Below are positions 1 through 8,088 of a stretch of 64,000 bases of DNA, in pieces. Origin of the DNA: Prolixibacter bellariivorans ATCC BAA-1284 (lineage in GTDB: Bacteria; Bacteroidota; Bacteroidia; Bacteroidales; Prolixibacteraceae). The stretch lies in NCBI RefSeq assembly GCF_000621705.1, contig NZ_JHXO01000011.1, positions 62,001 to 126,000 of the forward strand. The letters are read 5' to 3'. The notes beneath the pieces were generated by a model. The model ran no database searches, was not told where the DNA came from, and saw nothing but the letters and a program-made list of their open reading frames with translations. The stretch's first letter is position 1; every line of letters begins with the position of its first letter. The position numbers were made by a program, and so were the translations under genes.

Positions 1-1389
1 GTTTACGGAAAGGGCGTTATCAGGCAAATTAATATTGGAGATTACTATGTCCGGACCGGCCAGGGACTTAACTATTGGTCCGGAATGGGAGCCGGCAAGT
101 CAGCGGATGTACTGAATACGATGAAGTCCGGTCAAGGTATTCGGGCATATACGTCAACCGACGAGAACCGGTTTTTTCGCGGCGGCGCGATGACGGTGGG
201 TACCGGACCGTTTGAAATGTTCCTGTTTTTTTCGGATAAGAACCGTGATGCCAACCAAATTCTGGAGGAACCTCCGGTGTTTACATCGCTTCAAACTTCC
301 GGATTGCACCGAACGGAAGGAGAACAAACTGACAAGTTGGCTATGAATGAACGAGTTTATGGAGGATATGCGCAGCTGAAAGCCGCTCATTTTCGTGCGG
401 GCATTTCTTATAGTCGTCAGCAATTTAGTGGTGAAATTCAGCCAAGTGAAGAGTTGTACAAACAATATTATTTCCGGGGTAACACCAATCAGCAGGCTGG
501 AATTGATTATCAGGTCGCCTTTCCGTCCATCCAGTTATTTGGCGAGGTTGCTGCCAGCGAAAACAGAGCATTGGCCGGAATTCAGGGAATTATTTGGCAT
601 CCGCATCCGCAAATTGGGGTATCTGCTGTTTACCGGAATTACTCCCGCGCATTTCATTCTTTTTATGGAAATGCTTTTGGCGAAAGTTCGGGCGTCAGGA
701 ATGAAAACGGATTTTATTTCGGTACAGAAATACTTCTTGCGCCTAAACTAAAACTTGATTTTTATGCTGATTCGTATCGTTTCCCCTGGCTGCGTTCTTA
801 CACGTCGTCGCCGGGTTCGGGTACGGAATTATTTTCTCAACTCACCTGGTCGCCGTTACCTGATTTTGAATGCTATTTGCGTGGGAAAACAGAAACCCGG
901 CCGGATAAAGTATCTAACGAGGTTACTACTGCAACAGATGCAGATGAAACAACCACCCGGTTACGATTGCATACCGATTGGGATATGTCGGAATCGGTTA
1001 CGTTGAGAAATCGAGTTGAATGTGCGGAATACAGAAAGGGTGATGAGACGGAAACCGGCTTGCTGGCTTTTCAGGATGTGGTCTTCCATTTGAGCAAATT
1101 GAAAACAGAGTGTTGGATCCGTTATGCATGGTACAATACCGACGGGTACAATTCCCGAATTTATGCCTATGAAAATGATGTCTTATATCATTTTTCGATT
1201 CCTGCTTTTTACGGCAAAGGACATCGAATGTATCTCAACCTGAAATGGGCTCCTGACAGAGTGGTTACTCTATATTTAAAAGGCGGTTACAGTCTGCGTC
1301 CGGGGCTGGCAACATGGGGCTCGGGAAACGATGAAACAGCAGGAGATTCACGTGTTGATATCCGTGCTCTTTTACGAATAAGATGGTAG
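1..1389 (+). CDS. Outer-membrane beta-barrel protein of the helix-hairpin-helix-containing family (3' part)
   Basis: The reading frame is open from base 1, so the gene begins outside the window; 462 residues are visible. The first residues (GDYYVRTGQGLNYWSGMG, then a GKSADVLN motif and an ENRFFRGGA motif) match a Bacteroidota family annotated as helix-hairpin-helix domain proteins, in which a short N-terminal HhH region precedes a large barrel-like part. The rest alternates polar and aromatic residues as in outer-membrane strands, and the last residue is Trp after DIRALLRIR, a typical barrel end. The HhH part lies upstream and cannot be seen. Function in this family is not established; an outer-membrane location is inferred. 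Confidence 0.72.
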   Translation, partial: VYGKGVIRQINIGDYYVRTGQGLNYWSGMGAGKSADVLNTMKSGQGIRAYTSTDENRFFRGGAMTVGTGPFEMFLFFSDKNRDANQILEEPPVFTSLQTSGLHRTEGEQTDKLAMNERVYGGYAQLKAAHFRAGISYSRQQFSGEIQPSEELYKQYYFRGNTNQQAGIDYQVAFPSIQLFGEVAASENRALAGIQGIIWHPHPQIGVSAVYRNYSRAFHSFYGNAFGESSGVRNENGFYFGTEILLAPKLKLDFYADSYRFPWLRSYTSSPGSGTELFSQLTWSPLPDFECYLRGKTETRPDKVSNEVTTATDADETTTRLRLHTDWDMSESVTLRNRVECAEYRKGDETETGLLAFQDVVFHLSKLKTECWIRYAWYNTDGYNSRIYAYENDVLYHFSIPAFYGKGHRMYLNLKWAPDRVVTLYLKGGYSLRPGLATWGSGNDETAGDSRVDIRALLRIRW

Positions 1390-1448
1390 AATCAGAGGAG
1401 GTCAGATGTTACCGAGCAATCTGTTTATGGCGCATTCGGGTAATTTTA

Positions 1449-1456
1449 TACCTTTG
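1449..1456 (+). promoter_or_regulatory. Bacteroidota-type -7 element (TACCTTTG)
   Basis: TACCTTTG fits TAnnTTTG and lies 38 bp before the acyltransferase start. A weak TTTA sits 21 bp upstream at the -33 position. Plausible but unproven promoter for the acyltransferase-HAD pair. Confidence 0.4.
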
Positions 1457-1494
1457 CAAGGCTGCTCAGAAATTTAATCTATTCTAGCAATAAA

Positions 1495-2649
1495 ATGCAA
1501 TCCGAAAAAAAATTTGAAGAAATCAGGCCTTACAGGGACGACGAAGTTGTAGAAGTGATGCAGCGATTAGTCGCCGATCCCATCTTCGATGAGGTACTGA
1601 TGACGCTATATCAAACCCGTGAGCGGGTCGAAGAGATCAAATCTGCCCTTTTATTAACGGATAATGTCGACGATTTTCAGACGCGCTTCATGTTACCGTA
1701 TCTGGACAAAATTATTGACAATAGTACCGAAGGAATCAGCATTGGTGGATTGGAAAATATTGAGCCAGACCAAAGCTATGTTTTCATTTCCAATCATCGC
1801 GATATCATTCTGGATGCAGCCCTGATGAATGTGGAGATTAAAAAAGCCGGACTGAATACCACTGAAATTGCAATTGGTAGCAACTTGCTGATTTATCAGT
1901 GGATTACTGATATGGTTAAGCTGAACCGGGCTTTTGTGGTGAAAAGAAATATTCCGGTGAAGCAGATGCTGACAGCCTCTAAAACATTGTCAGAATATAT
2001 TCGCTATTCCATTCAAAATCGTAGTGATTCGGTATGGATCGCACAACGCGAAGGACGTACTAAAGACGGTAACGACCAGACCCAGGTTTCGGTGTTGAAA
2101 ATGATGAACATGTCAAATCAGGCTGATTTCGAAACTGGTTTCCGGGAACTGAACCTCGTTCCACTTTCTATTTCTTACGAGATTGAACCTTGCGGGAATG
2201 AAAAGGTGGCTGAATTGCTGAAAAGACAAAACCATCCCGACTTCACGAAAACGGAGAAGGATGACTTGTGGAGTATGGTGAGCGGCCTGAAGAATCAAAA
2301 GGGACATGTGCATTTCGAATTCGGTAAACCGATAGGAGAACCTTTAGCTGAGATTGCCAAAATTGGAAATACGAACAAAGCGTTAAGGGCTCTCTCCGAG
2401 TATATCGATGTGGAGATTTACCGGAACTTCAAGCTTTGGCCGAATAATTACATTGCCTACGATATTTTTTATCAGACACAAAAATATGCAGGTAAGTACA
2501 CGGCAGAAGAGAAAGAGAAGTTTCTTGATTTGACACACCAGCGACTCAAACTGGTGAACGAGGACCGTGACGAAGCCATGCAACTGTGGCTGGGAATGTA
2601 TGCCGCGCCTGTTTTCAATTACGAAAATTGTAAATGCCATCGGAAATAA
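1495..2649 (+). CDS. 1-acyl-sn-glycerol-3-phosphate acyltransferase family protein (PlsC-like)
   Basis: A 384-residue protein of the glycerolipid acyltransferase superfamily, which transfers fatty acyl groups to lysophosphatidate-type acceptors at the membrane. The catalytic block is SNHRDIILDAAL (His101); the usual spacing is His-x4-Asp, whereas here the second Asp is six residues after His101, and an Asp also sits two residues after it. A later IAQREGRTKDG block supplies the EGR phosphate-binding motif. The N-terminal ~90 residues are an extension not found in short PlsC enzymes and are typical of a longer Bacteroidota subfamily. The stop codon directly abuts the next start, so it is translationally coupled to the HAD phosphatase. 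Substrate specificity cannot be read from sequence. Confidence 0.75.
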   Translation: MQSEKKFEEIRPYRDDEVVEVMQRLVADPIFDEVLMTLYQTRERVEEIKSALLLTDNVDDFQTRFMLPYLDKIIDNSTEGISIGGLENIEPDQSYVFISNHRDIILDAALMNVEIKKAGLNTTEIAIGSNLLIYQWITDMVKLNRAFVVKRNIPVKQMLTASKTLSEYIRYSIQNRSDSVWIAQREGRTKDGNDQTQVSVLKMMNMSNQADFETGFRELNLVPLSISYEIEPCGNEKVAELLKRQNHPDFTKTEKDDLWSMVSGLKNQKGHVHFEFGKPIGEPLAEIAKIGNTNKALRALSEYIDVEIYRNFKLWPNNYIAYDIFYQTQKYAGKYTAEEKEKFLDLTHQRLKLVNEDRDEAMQLWLGMYAAPVFNYENCKCHRK

Positions 2650-3288
2650 ATGAAGATTTCGACTGTCATTTGGGATTGGAATGGAACCTTGCTCGATGAT
2701 CTGCGTTTGTCGGTTCGGATTATTAATCAATTATTGGAGAAGCGCTCTCTTCCCGCCCTTTCAACCGATCGCTACCGCGAAGTATTTACTTTTCCTGTAA
2801 AAGATTATTACCGCAAAATCGGGTTTGATTTTGAAAAAGAGCCTTTTGAAGTTCCGGCCCGGGAGTATATCGATATTTACAACCGCGACGTTCCTGATTG
2901 CGGTTTACAGAATGGCGCAACGGATGTTCTCCAGATGCTTCAATCTAAGAACGTGCGGCAATTGATTCTTTCGGCGATGGAGCAGAAGCCGCTTGTTGAA
3001 AATGTAAAACAAAACAACATCTTCCCCTTTTTTGAGATGATCCGTGGTTTGGACAATCATTACGCCGCTTCAAAAATCGAGAATGGAAAACAATTAATAA
3101 AAGATGTTGCTGTTTCTCCGAAGCAGGTTCTGCTGATTGGCGATACGATTCATGATTTTGAAGTAGCCGAAGCCATTGGCTGTCATTGTCTTCTGGTTGC
3201 CAATGGTCATCAATCGCACGAAAGACTTGCCGAAACTGGTTGCGAAGTGATCGATTCTTTGAGCCATGTACCAACCCGTTTCTCCTGA
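2650..3288 (+). CDS. HAD-superfamily hydrolase, phosphoglycolate phosphatase-like
   Basis: A 212-residue HAD hydrolase with a cap-1 helical insertion. Motif I is DWNGTLLDD at residues 9-17: the nucleophile Asp9 is present, but the second Asp of the usual DxD is Asn11, a substitution seen in a recognised DWNGT subgroup. Motif II is the Ser in LILSAMEQ, and motif IV is GDTIHDFEVA near residue 165. Small phosphorylated metabolites are the likely substrates. It starts on the base after the preceding stop, pairing it with the acyltransferase; a role in dephosphorylating a lipid precursor is possible but unsupported beyond context. Confidence 0.75.
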   Translation: MKISTVIWDWNGTLLDDLRLSVRIINQLLEKRSLPALSTDRYREVFTFPVKDYYRKIGFDFEKEPFEVPAREYIDIYNRDVPDCGLQNGATDVLQMLQSKNVRQLILSAMEQKPLVENVKQNNIFPFFEMIRGLDNHYAASKIENGKQLIKDVAVSPKQVLLIGDTIHDFEVAEAIGCHCLLVANGHQSHERLAETGCEVIDSLSHVPTRFS

Positions 3289-3423
3289 CTTTACTCCCTT
3301 TGTATTTCTGAAATACTCACTCCCAAGCTTGAATCTTTTCAGTAAAAAACAGCTTTTGCTTACGATTTGTAAGTGAATTTTTCGTTACCTCCTTTGTCGA
3401 ATCCATTTTTCCTTTGATTAATT

Positions 3424-3434
3424 TGTAGTTTTGC
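3424..3434 (+). promoter_or_regulatory. Promoter -7 element before lysC (TGTAGTTTTGC)
   Basis: Contains TAGTTTTG, a match to TAnnTTTG, 45 bp before the lysC start. The same 11-mer occurs before the arabinose-5-phosphate isomerase-like gene and before mtaB. No good -33 box is present at 19-21 bp. Confidence 0.5.
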
Positions 3435-3478
3435 TTTTGAAAATTGCAACAGGTTAAACGGTTAAAGAGGATTGACCA

Positions 3479-4795
3479 ATGAAAGTTTTGAAATTTGGAG
3501 GAACCTCGGTAGGTTCCGTTGAAAACATGCAGGCGGTAATGAAAATTATCGCAGATGGTGATCGCAAAGTCGTTGTTTTATCGGCCATGTCGGGAACAAC
3601 CAACAGTCTTGTCGAAATTTCCGATTATTTGTATAAACGGAATAAGGAGGCGGCGTTGGGCGTTATCAGCGGACTGGAAAAGAAATACTACAACGTTGTT
3701 TATGACCTGTTTGAGAAGAGTGAGAATAAAGAGAAAGGAAAAAAGATACTTGAAACGCACTTTGAAACACTAAAATCGTTTGCTGTAGGTGATTTTAGCG
3801 AGCTGGGCGAGCGGACGATTCTGGCTCAGGGTGAGCTGCTTTCGACGAATTTGTTTACTATCCTGATGCAGGAAAATGGGTACAATGCCTATTGTTTGCC
3901 GGCGCTCGATTTCATGAAAATCGATAAGGATAAATCCCCTGATACTACTTATATCCGAACCCATCTTGCTGAGCTGATGGAAAATTCTCCCAAGGCTGAT
4001 TACTATATAACTCAAGGGTTCATCTGTCGGAATCCGGAAGGGGAAATTGACAACTTACAGCGCGGAGGTTCTGACTACTCAGCATCGCTGATTGGTGCAG
4101 CACTTAAGAGTGAAGAGGTTCAGATTTGGACGGATATCGATGGTTTTCATAATAATGATCCGCGTTTTGTTGAGAATACGCATCGAGTAGACTTTCTGTC
4201 GTTTAACGAAGCTGCTGAGCTGGCCTATTTCGGTGCAAAAATTTTGCATCCGCAGACCATTCATCCTGCGATGATCAATAATATTCCGGTTCGCTTGAAG
4301 AATACTATGGCACCTGAAAGCCGGGGAACACTGATTACAGCTGAATCGAGTGGTCCCGGAATTAAAGCTGTGGCTGCTAAGGACGGCATTACGGCCATTA
4401 AGATTCGCTCAGGGCGAATGCTGAACGCCTATGGTTTCCTGAAAAATGTTTTTGAAATCTTCGAGTTTTTCAAAACGCCCATCGATATGATTACCACTTC
4501 AGAGGTGGCTGTTTCCCTGACCATCGATAACGACCATCATTTGCCGGAAATTCTGAAGGAATTGAGGGAATATGGCGAAGTGATTGTCGACGAGAAACAA
4601 ACCATTGTTTGTATTGTTGGAGACATTGTGGCTGGTGAAAAGGGATATGCTGCGCGTGTGTTCAACGCACTTGAAGGCATTCCCGTCCGGATGATTTCCT
4701 ATGGAGGAAGCCGCCATAATATTTCGGTGCTCGTAAATACCCGCGATAAACAAGCGACACTTGAAGCGCTTAGTGATAAAGTTTTAAACGCATAA
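3479..4795 (+). CDS. lysC: Aspartate kinase
   Basis: A 438-residue monofunctional aspartokinase that phosphorylates L-aspartate, the entry step to lysine, diaminopimelate, threonine and methionine. The N-terminal nucleotide-binding motif is KFGGTSVGS (residues 5-13). The substrate region includes LQRGGSDYSASLIG, and WTDIDGFHNNDPR is the conserved kinase-domain block. The C-terminal ~140 residues form two ACT-type domains, which sense the end product in this family. Six bases separate it from lysA, so the two are co-transcribed and together supply DAP/lysine. There is no homoserine dehydrogenase fusion. Confidence 0.95.
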   Translation: MKVLKFGGTSVGSVENMQAVMKIIADGDRKVVVLSAMSGTTNSLVEISDYLYKRNKEAALGVISGLEKKYYNVVYDLFEKSENKEKGKKILETHFETLKSFAVGDFSELGERTILAQGELLSTNLFTILMQENGYNAYCLPALDFMKIDKDKSPDTTYIRTHLAELMENSPKADYYITQGFICRNPEGEIDNLQRGGSDYSASLIGAALKSEEVQIWTDIDGFHNNDPRFVENTHRVDFLSFNEAAELAYFGAKILHPQTIHPAMINNIPVRLKNTMAPESRGTLITAESSGPGIKAVAAKDGITAIKIRSGRMLNAYGFLKNVFEIFEFFKTPIDMITTSEVAVSLTIDNDHHLPEILKELREYGEVIVDEKQTIVCIVGDIVAGEKGYAARVFNALEGIPVRMISYGGSRHNISVLVNTRDKQATLEALSDKVLNA

Positions 4796-4801
4796 CATTC
4801 G

Positions 4802-5956
4802 ATGATAGATAACCGGTTTATTGAAAAATTCAGGGCACTCGAAACGCCTTTCTATTTTTATGATTTTGATTTGTTGCGCCGGACCCTCGACGAAGTAAAG
4901 CAGGAAAGCAATAAGTATGGTTACATTGTGCATTATGCAGTGAAGGCCAATGCCAACGATGCTTTGCTGGGAGTAATTCGCGATGCGGGTATGGGAGCCG
5001 ATTGCGTGAGTGGAAACGAGGTAGCGAAAGCAATTGAAATCGGAATTCCCCGCGAAAAAGTAGCTTTTGCCGGCGTAGGGAAAAGCGATAAGGAGATTCG
5101 TACCGCGCTTAAAAACGATATTTTCAGTTTTAACTGTGAGTCGATTCCGGAAATTGAGGTGATTGACGAGCTGGCTGGCGAAATTGGTAAAGTGGCGCCG
5201 GTGGCTATCCGCATCAATCCCGACGTGGACCCACAAACGCATGAATACATCACAACCGGATTAAAAGATAACAAGTTTGGGATCAATCACTGGGATTTTG
5301 ACGAGGTTGGTCGACGGCTTCGCTCGTTAAAAAATATTCGGTTAACCGGAATACATTTCCATATTGGTTCGCAGATTACTGATATCTCAGTGTTTGAGCA
5401 GCTTTCGTTGAAAGTGAATAAAATTCAGGAGTGGTTTGTCGAAAATGGATTCCACTTGCAGCACATCAATGTGGGTGGTGGATTGGGTATTAATTATGAA
5501 AATCCTGAAATGGAACCCATTCCTGATTTCAAATCCTACTTCAAAGCATTTCACGATAACCTGGAGTTACAGCCCGGTCAGCAACTTCATTTCGAATTGG
5601 GACGTTCGCTGGTGGCACAGTGCGGACATCTGATTTCGCGTGTACTTTACGTGAAAAAGGGACTCGAAACGCAGTTCATGATTTTAGATGCCGGCATGAC
5701 AGAATTGATTCGTCCGGCTCTTTACAAAGCAACTCATAAGGCAACGAATCTGACCTCGAATGGAGAGTTGGTGAAATACGATGTGGTAGGCCCGATTTGC
5801 GAATCTTCTGATACCTTCTCTCGTGGAACCTTAATGCCCGTAGCGAGAAGAGGTGATTTGGTTGCGTTACATTCGGCCGGTGCTTACGGAGAGTCGATGG
5901 CGTCGACTTACAACATGCGCGACATGGTGAAAAGTTACAATTCGGATGAATTATAA
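4802..5956 (+). CDS. lysA: Diaminopimelate decarboxylase
   Basis: A 384-residue fold-type III PLP enzyme that decarboxylates meso-diaminopimelate to L-lysine. The PLP lysine is Lys48 in HYAVKAN. GIHFHIGSQ and the glycine-rich NVGGGLG form the phosphate-binding region, ELGRSLV follows, and the substrate-binding CESSDTF motif near residue 330 supplies the Cys from the second subunit. Length is slightly shorter than the usual 410-420 residues, as in other Bacteroidota. Second gene of the lysC-lysA operon, followed by a strong hairpin terminator. Confidence 0.93.
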   Translation: MIDNRFIEKFRALETPFYFYDFDLLRRTLDEVKQESNKYGYIVHYAVKANANDALLGVIRDAGMGADCVSGNEVAKAIEIGIPREKVAFAGVGKSDKEIRTALKNDIFSFNCESIPEIEVIDELAGEIGKVAPVAIRINPDVDPQTHEYITTGLKDNKFGINHWDFDEVGRRLRSLKNIRLTGIHFHIGSQITDISVFEQLSLKVNKIQEWFVENGFHLQHINVGGGLGINYENPEMEPIPDFKSYFKAFHDNLELQPGQQLHFELGRSLVAQCGHLISRVLYVKKGLETQFMILDAGMTELIRPALYKATHKATNLTSNGELVKYDVVGPICESSDTFSRGTLMPVARRGDLVALHSAGAYGESMASTYNMRDMVKSYNSDEL

Positions 5957-5975
5957 ATATTGAAATAATAAAATA

Positions 5976-6011
5976 CAAAAAGCCGGCTCTACTAATAAAG
6001 TCGGCTTTTTG
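5976..6011 (+). terminator. Terminator of lysC-lysA
   Basis: A perfect 10-bp stem (CAAAAAGCCG / CGGCTTTTTG) begins 20 bp after the lysA stop. The 3' arm contains five T residues and the 5' arm five A residues, so it could act in both directions. Confidence 0.85.
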
Positions 6012-6030
6012 TTTGAATGCTGCCTGTTGA

Positions 6031-6138
6031 TTAACTCAGAATCTTGTCACCAAGAAATGATGAGTACATCCAAACCAGTTTTTCCTGCTCGCAAATGTTA
6101 AAGCGGTAGTCTTTCTTATTCATGCAATCTGAATCCAT
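6031..6138 (-). pseudogene. Possible Dps/ferritin-like C-terminal remnant or small ORF (35 aa)
   Basis: A 35-codon frame starting at an ATG. Its C-terminal part (ICEQEKLVWMYSSFLGD) resembles the end of Dps-type mini-ferritins, where an EKxxWML(R/S)(A/S)(Y/F)L pattern is common. No upstream Dps sequence remains, because an in-frame TAG lies shortly upstream. It may be a decayed gene end, or a real small protein. Similarity is judged by eye only. Confidence 0.3.
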
Positions 6139-6242
6139 AATTGTTTTGTTTAATTGAATGAGCGATGGAACGACATGATGGAGTGGTAAATGCTAAGAAA
6201 TTGTTAAGAGGTGTCGCATATTTACGCTTCTCTTATTTATAA

Positions 6243-6273
6243 TTTGTCTAATTAATAATAAGCTTTAATTTTG
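6243..6273 (+). promoter_or_regulatory. Complete Bacteroidota-type promoter (TTTG-N19-TAATTTTG)
   Basis: TTTG at 6243-6246 and TAATTTTG at 6266-6273 are separated by exactly 19 bp, matching the Bacteroidota -33/-7 consensus. Transcription would begin near 6280, about 240 bp before the GT39 gene, with a strong terminator intervening at 6424. Confidence 0.6.
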
Positions 6274-6279
6274 TCCACC

Positions 6280-6455
6280 GATAACATGATGAGGTAATGA
6301 ATCTCGATATCTCTCCCGAGCTGATTGAACAATATTATTGTCGTAGATAATTGTTTAGCAGACTAGTAAATGGAGAGAATAGTTTCGCCGCAAGAGATGA
6401 CATTAGTTTAATAATCGTAAGTCAAAAAGCCCTCAAAGCCAGAGGGCTTTTTTTT
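6280..6455 (+). ncRNA. Candidate small RNA or attenuated leader
   Basis: This interval runs from the predicted start of the 6243 promoter to the end of the hairpin terminator, about 175 nt. It carries no convincing protein frame (only a 16-codon ATG frame from 6298). It could be an independent small RNA, or a leader whose terminator controls the downstream glycosyltransferase. It matches no RNA family that I recognise. Confidence 0.35.
6424..6455 (+). terminator. Intrinsic terminator before the GT39 gene
   Basis: The stem AAAAAGCCCTC / GAGGGCTTTTT with a 7-nt loop is followed by an unbroken T tract. It lies 70 bp upstream of the glycosyltransferase, not at the end of any recognisable gene on the plus strand. 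Confidence 0.8.
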
Positions 6456-6526
6456 GTACCTATGACCAACTGAGCGGAATGTTGTAAATTTCCATTCAAT
6501 AAATAATCTAATTTATTGTGAAAGCT

Positions 6527-8077
6527 ATGAACAGCAGGAAAGAGAACGTCCTTTTTGGTTGGATGATCGCCGGTTTTGCTTTGACGATAGTCGTCATCCA
6601 TATGTTGACAGCTTATAATTACGAGTTGCATCGCGACGGTATGCTCTACTTTGCCATGGGAGATTTTCCGGCAACCGGATACATTTCGACACCACCACTT
6701 ATCGGGATTGTTTCCTTTCTGATACGACATACAGCGGGTTATTCCATTTTTGCGATTAAGTTGGTGCCTGCTTTATTGGGAGCAGCTTCGTTGGTCACTA
6801 TCGGATTTCTTGTCAGGGAAATGGGAGGACGACTACTGGCTGTTTTTATTGCCGGAATGGCGTATCTCACCTCGGTGGCTTTTCTTCGTTCGAATGCTTT
6901 GTTTCAACCGGTTTCCTTCGACGAGTTTTTCTGGTTGCTGACTTCTTATCTTTTTATTCGGATGATCAACCGGAATGACGAGCAGTTGTGGCCCTGGCTT
7001 GGCTTTGTTATCGGTATTGGCTTTCTGGCAAAGTATTCCATCGTATTTCTCGTTGTCGCGTGGGGAATGTCTCTTTTATTAAGTCCTTATCGGAAAATGC
7101 TTTGGAGTAAGCAATTGCTATTGGGTATTATGATTGGTCTGGCTATCATACTTCCCAACCTGATTTGGCAGTATGAGCATGATTGGCCTGTCGTACACCA
7201 TATGGTCGAATTGCAGCGAACCCAATTGGTAAACGTGACTCTTTCGGGTTTTTTGTCTGCACAGCTGTTGTTTCATTTTGCCTCGTTGTGGGTTTGGATA
7301 GCGGGATTGCTGGTTTTGCTCATTGCCCGGAATGAGCGTAAATTTCGTCCCATCGCGGTCACCTTTTTAATGGTTTTACTTATCCTGATTCTATCGCGGG
7401 GGAAGTCTTATTATACGTTGGGAGCTTATCCCATGTTGTTTGCCGGGGGTGGTTATGTGATGGAAAAATACCTGACGGGAAAATGGAGATGGATCAATTT
7501 TGCCCTGCCGGTTGTATCGGTTTTATTGCTTATTCCGATTTTACCTTTGGCAATGCCCGTTCTTCCGATGAATAAAATGGCGACTTATTGCCAATCGGTG
7601 ACAAAGGTTATTGGTCCCGGTATTATAACGTGGGAGGATGGAAAGGTTCATAAAATTCCACAGGATTATGCGGATATGACCGGTTGGAGTGAGCTGGCCA
7701 AACTGACGGCAAAAGCTTATCACCAACTGACTCCGGTTCAGCAAGCCAATTGCCATATCTACGCCGAAAACTATGGTGAGGCGGGAGCTGTTCATTTTTA
7801 CGGACATGCTTATGATCTCCCCGAACCGATTAGTTTTGATGATAGTTACTTGTTGTGGGCTCCTGATTCTCTCGGAAGCGGAGCGTTTATTTATATCAAT
7901 GACGAAGTGGGAGATATTGATAAGTTATTCAACACTTATCGGGAAATTGGCGAAATCGATGATGTCAATTTCCGTGAAAACGGCCTGAAGGTTTTTTTAT
8001 GTACTGATCCGAAACCGGGAGCTCAATCTTTTTATGCCGCTAAAGCTGATGAATTAAAAAGTATGTATCGTCGTTGA
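6527..8077 (+). CDS. Glycosyltransferase family 39-type (ArnT/PMT-like) membrane protein
   Basis: A GT-C fold membrane glycosyltransferase of about 516 residues with some ten hydrophobic segments. The first periplasmic loop holds YELHRDGMLYFAMGDF followed by GYISTPP, the diagnostic pattern of the ArnT/dolichyl-mannosyltransferase group, where the acidic residue after HR is catalytic. These enzymes move sugars from polyprenyl-phosphate donors onto lipid or protein at the outer face of the inner membrane. The soluble C-terminal ~120 residues are also typical. The first ATG (6527) is used here; a GTG nine bases upstream is an in-frame alternative. Ends 11 bp from the convergent cardiolipin synthase gene. 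Confidence 0.8.
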   Translation: MNSRKENVLFGWMIAGFALTIVVIHMLTAYNYELHRDGMLYFAMGDFPATGYISTPPLIGIVSFLIRHTAGYSIFAIKLVPALLGAASLVTIGFLVREMGGRLLAVFIAGMAYLTSVAFLRSNALFQPVSFDEFFWLLTSYLFIRMINRNDEQLWPWLGFVIGIGFLAKYSIVFLVVAWGMSLLLSPYRKMLWSKQLLLGIMIGLAIILPNLIWQYEHDWPVVHHMVELQRTQLVNVTLSGFLSAQLLFHFASLWVWIAGLLVLLIARNERKFRPIAVTFLMVLLILILSRGKSYYTLGAYPMLFAGGGYVMEKYLTGKWRWINFALPVVSVLLLIPILPLAMPVLPMNKMATYCQSVTKVIGPGIITWEDGKVHKIPQDYADMTGWSELAKLTAKAYHQLTPVQQANCHIYAENYGEAGAVHFYGHAYDLPEPISFDDSYLLWAPDSLGSGAFIYINDEVGDIDKLFNTYREIGEIDDVNFRENGLKVFLCTDPKPGAQSFYAAKADELKSMYRR

Positions 8078-8088
8078 GTGAATTTGTG

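Larger units (their letters stand above)
6012..6517. other. 506-bp gene-poor interval
   Basis: No long reading frame is seen on either strand. It holds a 35-codon minus-strand frame that may be a gene remnant (6031-6138), a well-formed promoter (6243-6273), a tiny 16-codon frame at 6298-6348 and a strong hairpin terminator (6424-6455). The promoter-terminator pair brackets a possible small RNA. Confidence 0.6.
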
